Source of the DNA: Phycisphaerae bacterium
GTDB lineage: Bacteria; Planctomycetota; Phycisphaerae; UBA1845; Fen-1342
DNA length: 15,551 nt
NCBI GenBank assembly: GCA_016935035.1
Contig: JAFGRR010000473.1
Span: 1 to 15,551, forward strand
Reading direction: 5' to 3'
Part shown: in pieces, positions 7,911-13,317 of the stretch
How the letters are laid out: each line of letters opens with the position of its first letter
Position numbering within the stretch: the stretch's first letter is position 1
Program-made: the position numbers and the translations under genes
The notes under the pieces: generated by a model
What the model saw: only the letters and a program-made list of their open reading frames with translations
Database searches by the model: none
What the model was told of the DNA's origin: nothing

Positions 7911-7934
7911 CGGGGGGTATCTGGCGCTACGTGG

Positions 7935-8894
7935 TTACTGCGTTAGCCGCAGCTCGGGCTCATCCAATGGCCCCGAGTCCGACGCCGCGCTGTTGTCGGC
8001 GACCTGCTCGGCGGTTTTGGCGCCGGGGATGGCGGTGTGGCAGGCGGGGTGGGTTATGCAGAAGCGCAGGGCTACCTGGGCCATCGTCTCGTCGGGGTGG
8101 CTTTCGAATAGCGGGCGCGAGCGGTCCAGGTCTGAGAGGTACTTGTCGAGCTTCTCCGCTGACAGGTTCATGTTGCGGTGATCGTCGGGGCCGAACGTGC
8201 TCTGGCGTGTGAACTTGCCGGTCAGTAGGCCGAAGAGCAGGGGGATGCGCACGATTACGCCGATGCCGTGCTGCTGGGCCTTGGGAAACAGGACGCGTTC
8301 GGCCTCGCGTTCAAGCAGGTTGTAACGCACCTGGATGCAATCAAGCAGGTCGGCATGGCGGTCGAGCAAGTGGGCCTGCTCGGTCTCCTTGAACGACTGG
8401 ATGCTCAGGCCGGCGCATAGGATCTTGCCCTGGCGTTTGAGCGTTTCGAGCGCCTCCCACGGCTCGTCGCGTTCGAGCTTCTCCAGGTCGGGGCTGTGCA
8501 ATTGCAGGACGTCGAGCGCCTCGACGCCGAGACGTCTCAGGCTCTGCTCGGCGGCGAAGATGAGATACTCCTTCGTGTACGTCTGGCGGATGGGGCCGTA
8601 GCCCTGGTCGTCGGCCTTGTCGGCGTTGTAGAAGTCGTTGCCGGCCTTGGTTGCGATGACGATCTCACCCTTGCCGCGTTCCTTGATGACGCCGGCGATC
8701 AGGTCTTCGGAGTGGCCGAAGCCATAAACGTCGGCGGTGTCGATGAAAGTCACGCCGGCGTCCAGGGCGGCGTGTATCGCGCGGATCGAAACCTCGTCGT
8801 CCGTCGGTCCCCAATTCATCCCGCCGATGGCCCAGGCGCCGAAGCCGATGGTCGAGACGCGCGGGCCGCGTTTGCCGAGATTGGTGTACTGCAT
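7935..8894 (-). CDS. Aldo/keto reductase
   Basis: The protein has 319 residues. I chose the ATG at 8894 because AGGAG sits eight bases upstream and MQYTNLGKRGPRVSTIGFGA is the usual family opening; the frame extends further upstream only through the repeat-rich intergenic DNA. The AKR catalytic tetrad is complete: Asp52 (IDTAD), Tyr57 (VYG), Lys83 (ATKAG) and His133 (QLHSPD). The C-terminal IPGAKTAEQVADN (289-301) is the typical NADPH-phosphate binding segment of the TIM-barrel family. It is a cytosolic NADPH-dependent carbonyl reductase; the substrate cannot be predicted. Length is normal and nothing appears broken. It converges with pseudopilin paralog 2 across 24 bases and lies downstream of the GH9 gene on the same strand, separated by a palindrome cluster, so co-transcription with GH9 is doubtful. 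Confidence 0.93.
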   Translation of the reverse strand: MQYTNLGKRGPRVSTIGFGAWAIGGMNWGPTDDEVSIRAIHAALDAGVTFIDTADVYGFGHSEDLIAGVIKERGKGEIVIATKAGNDFYNADKADDQGYGPIRQTYTKEYLIFAAEQSLRRLGVEALDVLQLHSPDLEKLERDEPWEALETLKRQGKILCAGLSIQSFKETEQAHLLDRHADLLDCIQVRYNLLEREAERVLFPKAQQHGIGVIVRIPLLFGLLTGKFTRQSTFGPDDHRNMNLSAEKLDKYLSDLDRSRPLFESHPDETMAQVALRFCITHPACHTAIPGAKTAEQVADNSAASDSGPLDEPELRLTQ

Positions 8895-8985
8895 GGTCGG
8901 TGCTCCTGGGAGATCGTAGTCGTACGCCGACAGTGTACCGTTCGTCGCCCGCAGTGTCGCCGCCGCGTAGCGTCGGCCCGTGTAG

Positions 8986-9007
8986 CGTCGGCCCCCTGCG
9001 GCCGACG
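8986..9007. repeat. Hairpin unit: CGTCGGCC, 6-base loop, GGCCGACG
   Basis: Perfect 8-base arms at 8986-8993 and 9000-9007 flank the loop CCCTGC. The left arm is preceded by GTAG, shared with the half copy fifteen bases upstream. Confidence 0.8.
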
Positions 9008-9054
9008 TATGACGCGAGACCCGCCACCGCGATAGCGCCGGCACGCCCCGTGGC

Positions 9055-9073
9055 GGCCGACGTCCCGTCGGCC
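9055..9073. repeat. Hairpin unit, arms in opposite order, 3-base loop
   Basis: GGCCGACG (9055-9062) and CGTCGGCC (9066-9073) are perfect reverse complements around TCC. The arm order is the reverse of the other two full units, so it may be the junction of two adjacent copies rather than a single one. It is followed by TCTACAT, as seen at the edges of the other copies. Confidence 0.75.
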
Positions 9074-9107
9074 TCTACATCGGCGCTGCTGCGGCGGCCA
9101 CTGCCTT

Positions 9108-9138
9108 CTACGTCGGCCGCGGGGGGCCGACGCTACAT
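9108..9138. repeat. Hairpin unit: CTA-CGTCGGCC, 6-base loop, GGCCGACG-CTACAT
   Basis: Arms at 9111-9118 and 9125-9132 flank GCGGGG. The right flank CGACGCTACAT (9128-9138) recurs exactly at 9147-9157, where it overlaps the end of the GH9 gene. Confidence 0.8.
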
Positions 9139-9151
9139 GACGCCGTCGACG

Positions 9152-10762
9152 CTACATTTCCCATATGTGTAGCAATAGCAGTAGTGAGACGGTGCCGTCG
9201 ATGATTGGTTCGTTGGTTGAGAAGTCGGCGAAAACGTCGTGATAGACGGCCACATCTGATTGAAAACGTGCTAGCCGATCTTCGCCGAAAGGGGCGAATT
9301 TCAGGCTGTCGTTGATGTCCTTGTAGACCGGGCCGTCGACCAGGCCGCCGACCGGCAGGTGGTTGATGAGTTTGTAGAACAGGTGGTGCGGCTTGCTGGC
9401 GGCGTCGCCGTCTTCGGGCACGCCGATGACGAATGACACGCCCCATGGGTTGCGGCCGAAGATCCAGTCGCGGGCTTCGGTGCCGAGTGTGCGAAACTGC
9501 GTGTCGCCGGTCATTTGTTCGTATAGCCGGGCCTGGGTTGCCAGTGCGACGACGTCATTCGTCGAGCACCACACCAGCGGGGTGCCGAGGCGGTAGGGGT
9601 TCTGCTCGGCGAGTTTGCGCACGCGCTCGAGCCCGGCGCGATAGAAGCCGGCGAGTTTGGCCTGCGTGTCCTTGTCCGCGTGCGGATACAGCCGCCAGTG
9701 CGCGAGGTTCACGTACGGAAAGAACTCATAGTGGCCGTGACGCAATTCGCCCATCCATTTGCTTTCGCCGGCCTGCTCGGCGTAGCTAATGGCCTGCTTC
9801 AGATACGTCTCGTCCTTGGTGGCGATGTACAACTCGGTGGCGGCCCATTCGAGATCGTCGAGGTAGGTGCTCTCGCCGTAGTAGTACGGGGCCCGCACCG
9901 GCACGGACATGGCGCAGCCCGGCTTTGATTGAGCGAGTTTGTAAAGCGACACGGCCTTGTCGAGATCGCCGGCTAGGGTCAGGGCGGCGGCGCAACGCCC
10001 GGCCAGATTCGCCACGCCCGTAGACTTGTTCTGATACTCCGGCCCCTGCGGCTCACCCGTCGCCAGCCAGCCCGAACGCGGGCCGCCCGGGCCCCAGCCG
10101 TAGTCGCTCTGATCGTCGTGCCACAGCGTCTCCGGCGGCAGATGGTCACGATCATCGCCGATCTGCACGTAAATCGTGTCGGCGCTGGGATGCAGCCGGG
10201 CCACGAGATCAGCGCCCCAGCGAGCTTCGTCCTTCGCGTCGCCCAGAAACAGGGCGGCGACGCAGTACGACGTCGTGATCATGTGCTTGAGCCGATCGCC
10301 GGCGTCGTGCCAGCCGCCACGCAGATCGACGCGCTCGCCCGTGACCGTGTCGATGGCGTCCTGCTGATGACAGGCCTTGCCCGTGACCGGATTCTGCCCG
10401 CAGCGCTGCAGCCGCATGAATTCGAGCAGTTTGCCGGGCACGTCTTTGTAGGCGTCCGGGCCGATCGCAAAGCGCGGCGACGTCGCGTGCTCGCACTCGA
10501 CCACGTACTTGCCGGGCTTGCGCACCGAGCTGAAGTCGAGGCGGTAGTTGTGCTTGAACGGCCCCCACGAGCCGGCGTCCGGGCCGATGTCGGCGTGAAA
10601 ATCGCCGACGCGGAACTCGCCCGTCAGCGGCTGATCGCTCGACAAAATCGCGATCTTGGGATCGTCCGGCAGATAGCCGATCTGGTTGACGCGAATCCAG
10701 GCGTCGTCCGCCGCCAGGCAAGGCAGCGCGAATAGCGCGGCAGTCAGGGTGCGAGAGAACAT
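9152..10762 (-). CDS. Secreted glycoside hydrolase family 9 (endoglucanase-like)
   Basis: The protein has 536 residues from the ATG at 10762, preceded by a GGAG site. Residues 1-18 form a signal peptide (cleavage probably CLA|AD), so the enzyme is exported. Residues about 20-100 (AWIRVNQIGYLPDDPKIAIL, then GKYVVEC) match the N-terminal Ig-like domain of bacterial GH9 enzymes. The (alpha/alpha)6 catalytic domain follows: GGWHDAGD (149-156) supplies the nucleophile-activating Asp153 and Asp156, STYLDDLEWAATELY (298-312) and FGRNPWGVSFVIGV (435-448) are typical, and STNEPIIDG (515-523) carries the likely acid Glu518. The family cleaves beta-1,4-glucans by inversion, though some members act on other beta-glucans or glucosamine oligomers. 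No carbohydrate-binding or dockerin module is attached. It is divergent from the deacetylase-like gene. The last codon and stop lie in a repeat copy. Confidence 0.92.
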   Translation of the reverse strand: MFSRTLTAALFALPCLAADDAWIRVNQIGYLPDDPKIAILSSDQPLTGEFRVGDFHADIGPDAGSWGPFKHNYRLDFSSVRKPGKYVVECEHATSPRFAIGPDAYKDVPGKLLEFMRLQRCGQNPVTGKACHQQDAIDTVTGERVDLRGGWHDAGDRLKHMITTSYCVAALFLGDAKDEARWGADLVARLHPSADTIYVQIGDDRDHLPPETLWHDDQSDYGWGPGGPRSGWLATGEPQGPEYQNKSTGVANLAGRCAAALTLAGDLDKAVSLYKLAQSKPGCAMSVPVRAPYYYGESTYLDDLEWAATELYIATKDETYLKQAISYAEQAGESKWMGELRHGHYEFFPYVNLAHWRLYPHADKDTQAKLAGFYRAGLERVRKLAEQNPYRLGTPLVWCSTNDVVALATQARLYEQMTGDTQFRTLGTEARDWIFGRNPWGVSFVIGVPEDGDAASKPHHLFYKLINHLPVGGLVDGPVYKDINDSLKFAPFGEDRLARFQSDVAVYHDVFADFSTNEPIIDGTVSLLLLLHIWEM

Positions 10763-10937
10763 GGTCGAGTCTCCGGCGAGTGCTTGCGTGACAACTGGTT
10801 GTGCACGTACGTTAGTCGCCGGTGTGCACGTGGTCCATATTAGGCGTTGTGGCACACGTGCGCGTGGTTTGGTGATTGAAGAGCACTGCTCAAGAGCAGT
10901 GGCACACGTTTGGGGGTAACGCGCTAGGAGCGGCTGG
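10763..10937. promoter_or_regulatory. Divergent promoter region of GH9 and the deacetylase-like gene
   Basis: This 175-base gap must contain promoters for both genes. It holds GTGCACGT twice (10801-10808 and 10824-10831, 23 bases apart), GTGGCACACGT twice (10849-10859 and 10899-10909, 50 bases apart) and a perfect palindrome between them. No clear -35/-10 pair is visible. AGGAG at 10926-10930 is the ribosome site for the ATG at 10938. Confidence 0.5.
10884..10901. repeat. Perfect palindrome CACTGCTC-AA-GAGCAGTG
   Basis: Two 8-base arms are exact reverse complements around AA. The palindrome overlaps the second GTGGCACACGT copy and lies about 37 bases before the deacetylase-like start. It could be a regulator-binding dyad, a transcript hairpin in the 5' leader, or part of an interspersed repeat; GCACTGCTC/GAGCAGTGGCACAC units seem familiar from planctomycete DNA, but that is memory, not a search result. 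Confidence 0.7.
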
Positions 10938-11762
10938 ATGCTGAATAGGCGACTCGGTCTCTGCGTGGCAGTTGGCGTCATCACGATTCCACTGGTGGCG
11001 TGCACGGCGCCCGGGCCGGACGCACGCTGGACGCATGTCGAAGGGGCGCCGGTGCGCGGCGACACCAGCCGGAAGTGCCTGGCGCTGATCTTCACCGGCG
11101 GCGAGCACGGCGAGGGAACGGCGCACATTCTCGACGTGCTGCGTGCAGCCGACATACGCGCGTCGTTCTTCGTCACCGGTGACTATCTGGCCGTGCCGGG
11201 ATATCCTGATCTGGTGCGGCGGATGATCGCGGAGGGGCATTACGTCGGACCACACTCACATTCGCACCCGTTGTACTGTGCATGGGAGGATCGCGCGCAG
11301 ACGCTGGTGACCGAGGAGTTTTTCCGCGACGATCTGGAGCGCAACATCGCCGATCTGCGCGAGCTTGGGGCACTGCCCGCCGGCGAGCCGCTGTATTTCA
11401 TCCCGCCCTACGAGTGGTACAACGCCGAGCAGGTTGCATGGGCGGACGCGATGTGCATCGTGCTATTCAACTTCACATCCGGCAGCGGCTCGAATCGCGA
11501 CTGGATTCCCGAGGGGCAGGCCAAGTTTGTGTCATCGCAGGCCATTCTCGACGGCATCCTGGAGTACGAGCAGCGCGACCCGCACGGGCTGAACGGCTTC
11601 CTGCTGTTGTTGCACCTCGGCGCTCAGCGGGCGGACAAGATGCACATGCAACTCGAGCCGCTGATCGACGAGCTGCGGCGGCGCGGCTACAAGTTCGCGC
11701 GCGTTGACGAGATGCTTGTGCAAGACGGACGCTCGCGTTCGCATCGGGGCAAATCTCGATAG
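10938..11762 (+). CDS. Polysaccharide-deacetylase-like (NodB/CE4) lipoprotein, variant active site
   Basis: The protein has 274 residues, with AGGAG seven bases before the ATG. A hydrophobic leader ends in the lipobox LVAC (Cys22), so it is probably a membrane-anchored lipoprotein. The NodB fold is recognisable: strand 1 CLALIFTGGEHGEG (47-60), ADIRASFFVTGDYL (71-84), the metal-binding motif GPHSHSHP (104-111, His106 and His110), FIPPYEWYN (154-162) and LLLLHLG (222-228, His226). In canonical CE4 enzymes motif 1 is TFDDG, with a catalytic-base Asp and a metal-binding Asp; here it reads FTGGEHG. The Arg usually found in motif 3 (RxPY) is Ile155. Related 'FTGxE' proteins are known to me as a subfamily, so this may be a divergent enzyme with Glu56 or His57 in the site rather than a dead one. 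It is divergent from the GH9 gene; a shared role in glycan turnover is inferred. Confidence 0.82.
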   Translation: MLNRRLGLCVAVGVITIPLVACTAPGPDARWTHVEGAPVRGDTSRKCLALIFTGGEHGEGTAHILDVLRAADIRASFFVTGDYLAVPGYPDLVRRMIAEGHYVGPHSHSHPLYCAWEDRAQTLVTEEFFRDDLERNIADLRELGALPAGEPLYFIPPYEWYNAEQVAWADAMCIVLFNFTSGSGSNRDWIPEGQAKFVSSQAILDGILEYEQRDPHGLNGFLLLLHLGAQRADKMHMQLEPLIDELRRRGYKFARVDEMLVQDGRSRSHRGKSR

Positions 11763-12017
11763 CCGCCACGCAAGTCGTCGTCCTTCATGCCCCGCGTTTG
11801 AACATCTCGACGTCCGAATTCGCACCGGTCTCAAGGCTTGGCGGTATCGGGGCATAATTCCTACAGGATTTGTCGGTTATCACGGGCGATGCCATCCAAA
11901 CCGATCTAGTGATGTTGCACGCGCCTCGCCCTGTCGCGCCTGGTTATTGGTCCATGGCGTCACAGTGGGTTGCGGTGCGTGACGAACGACCCGGTCGCCC
12001 TGAGCGCGGGAGTTTCG
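11763..12017. other. Intergenic stretch before the FadL gene
   Basis: These 255 bases show no supported gene, hairpin terminator or tRNA. CATAAT at 11853-11858 resembles a -10 box, but the nearest -35-like TTGGCG (11838-11843) is only nine bases upstream, so no promoter is claimed. GGGAG at 12008-12012 is the probable ribosome site for the next gene. Confidence 0.5.
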
Positions 12018-13304
12018 ATGTCCCGACGTTGCTCGCTGGCAGGTCTGCATCTCGTGCAGCCGAGGCGCAGTGCGTGGCTATGCCGCGCGAGCCTGCTCCT
12101 GGTCGCCGCGGCGACATTATCGGTCGCCAGCTTCGCCACCAATGGTGTGGAGCCGATCGACACGAGCCTGCAGGCGCGGGCACGCGGCGGGGCCGACGTG
12201 GCAATCGGCGACTCGGCGCTCTCGCAGGTCAATAACCCCTCCAGCCTCGCGAATTTCCGCCGGCCGAGCTTTGATTTCTCCGGCCAGGTCTGTTTCCCGA
12301 CGGCGCGCTGGGAAAGTCCGATCGATGAGTGTGAATCGTCGGTGCGGGTGATCCCGCTGGGCAACGCCGGGGTTGCCCTTCCGCTCGATGATCGCACGAC
12401 CATCGGCTTCGCGCTGCACTCCAAGGCGGGGCTGGCGTCGCAGTATCGCATGCGCCACCTGATGATCCCCTGGATCGAGCGTGATGTGGGTGCGGATGCC
12501 AAGATGATCGGTCTGCATTTCAACATAGGCCACAAGCTGACAGATCGCCTGAGCATCGGCTTCGGTGTGCGCGGCGAGGTTGCAACATCCGCCTTCAGCA
12601 TGGTTCTCGGTCCCTTGGACGCCGACTTCGGTCGGGGCTACGCGTATGGCGGGGGCTTTCAAACCGGTTTGATGTACCGTGCTACCGACGATCTGACGCT
12701 CGGCCTGGCCTACCGCTCACCGAGTTGGTTCGGCGATGTTAGCGGCGGACAAATGAAGGCGTCGCTGCTCGGCCTGCTTCCGGTCGATCTCGGCCCCGGA
12801 CGGATCGAGTCTCTGCGATTGGCCCAGAAAGTCACCGCCGGCGCGGCATGGGATGCCACTGATTGGCTCAAGCTGGTTGGCGAGATGCGTTGGATCAACT
12901 ACGGCAACAGCTCGTTCGACACGCTGACCGTTGCCACCGATGGAGCCCTGCCTCTGCGCATACCGCTGCCGATGGGCTACCAGGACCAGTGGGTCTTCGC
13001 GGTCGGCGCCGAGGTTAAGCTCGACGAGCACTGGACGTGGGGAGTGGGCTACAACTACGGCACCGACCCGGTGCGGCGTTCGAGTCTGTTACCGATGGGT
13101 TCAACGATAACACAACACCACATAACAACCGGCCTGCGCTACCAGAGAGATAACTGGTGGGTGGGTGTCGGTTACATCCTGGGCATGCGTGCCAGCATGG
13201 ACGGCGGCGGATACAGCCGCGTCCCGCTGGGCGTTGATTACGGTCTGAGCCGCATCGAACAGACGCAGCACAGTGTGCTGGTCGGGTTTGGTTTCAGTTG
13301 GTAG
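12018..13304 (+). CDS. FadL/TodX (OMPP1) family outer-membrane channel
   Basis: The protein has 428 residues from the ATG at 12018, chosen for the GGGAG site five bases upstream; an in-frame TTG at 11970 lacks one. A long basic leader precedes a hydrophobic stretch (24-38), with cleavage likely at SFA|TNG near residue 40. The mature N-terminus TNGVEPIDTSLQARARGGAD, followed by AIGDSALSQVNNPSSLA, matches the FadL hatch/N-terminal pattern (GGA..A...SA...NPA.LA). The rest alternates in beta-barrel fashion with glycine and aromatic residues (IGFALHSKAG, LTLGLAYRSPSWFGD, WTWGVGYNYG, WWVGVGYILG) and ends in VGFGFSW, an aromatic C-terminal residue typical of BAM-inserted barrels. The family admits long-chain fatty acids or aromatic and other hydrocarbons across the outer membrane. 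The substrate is unknown. The downstream kinase gene begins 13 bases after the stop. Confidence 0.88.
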   Translation: MSRRCSLAGLHLVQPRRSAWLCRASLLLVAAATLSVASFATNGVEPIDTSLQARARGGADVAIGDSALSQVNNPSSLANFRRPSFDFSGQVCFPTARWESPIDECESSVRVIPLGNAGVALPLDDRTTIGFALHSKAGLASQYRMRHLMIPWIERDVGADAKMIGLHFNIGHKLTDRLSIGFGVRGEVATSAFSMVLGPLDADFGRGYAYGGGFQTGLMYRATDDLTLGLAYRSPSWFGDVSGGQMKASLLGLLPVDLGPGRIESLRLAQKVTAGAAWDATDWLKLVGEMRWINYGNSSFDTLTVATDGALPLRIPLPMGYQDQWVFAVGAEVKLDEHWTWGVGYNYGTDPVRRSSLLPMGSTITQHHITTGLRYQRDNWWVGVGYILGMRASMDGGGYSRVPLGVDYGLSRIEQTQHSVLVGFGFSW

Positions 13305-13307
13305 GAG
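13303..13307 (+). promoter_or_regulatory. Ribosome-binding site AGGAG overlapping the FadL stop codon
   Basis: AGGAG begins inside the FadL stop codon TAG (13302-13304). It is ten bases before an in-frame TTG (13318) and 22 before the GTG at 13330. It favours the TTG start for the kinase and suggests translational coupling of the two genes. Confidence 0.45.
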
Positions 13308-13317
13308 TCACGGTGTC

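Larger units (their letters stand above)
8967..9157. repeat. Cluster of short palindromic repeats (CGTCGGCC/GGCCGACG)
   Basis: The gap between the GH9 and aldo/keto reductase genes holds at least five copies or half-copies of one unit, roughly TGTAGCGTCGGCC-N6-GGCCGACGTAGA. There is a half unit at 8967-8978, full hairpins at 8986-9007, 9055-9073 and 9108-9138, and a partial unit at 9147-9157; TCTACATCGGC at 9074-9084 is a degenerate copy. Arms are 8-base perfect complements with loops of three to six bases. This resembles a REP-like interspersed element. The hairpins lie downstream of GH9 and could stop transcription or stabilise the mRNA end, though no U-tract follows. Confidence 0.8.

Noticed and set aside
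8895..9044. Upstream extension of the aldo/keto reductase frame by 50 codons
   Set aside because: It runs into the palindrome cluster; the internal ATG has AGGAG and the usual family N-terminus.
8967..9157. CRISPR array
   Set aside because: Units are irregularly spaced, in mixed orientation and very short, with no unique spacers of constant length and no cas gene.
10763..11176. Upstream extension of the GH9 frame by 138 codons
   Set aside because: It would overlap the divergent deacetylase-like gene and bury the signal peptide; the start at 10762 has a ribosome site and leader.
11838..11858. TTGGCG / CATAAT as a promoter for the FadL gene
   Set aside because: The spacing is nine bases, far too short for a sigma-70 promoter.
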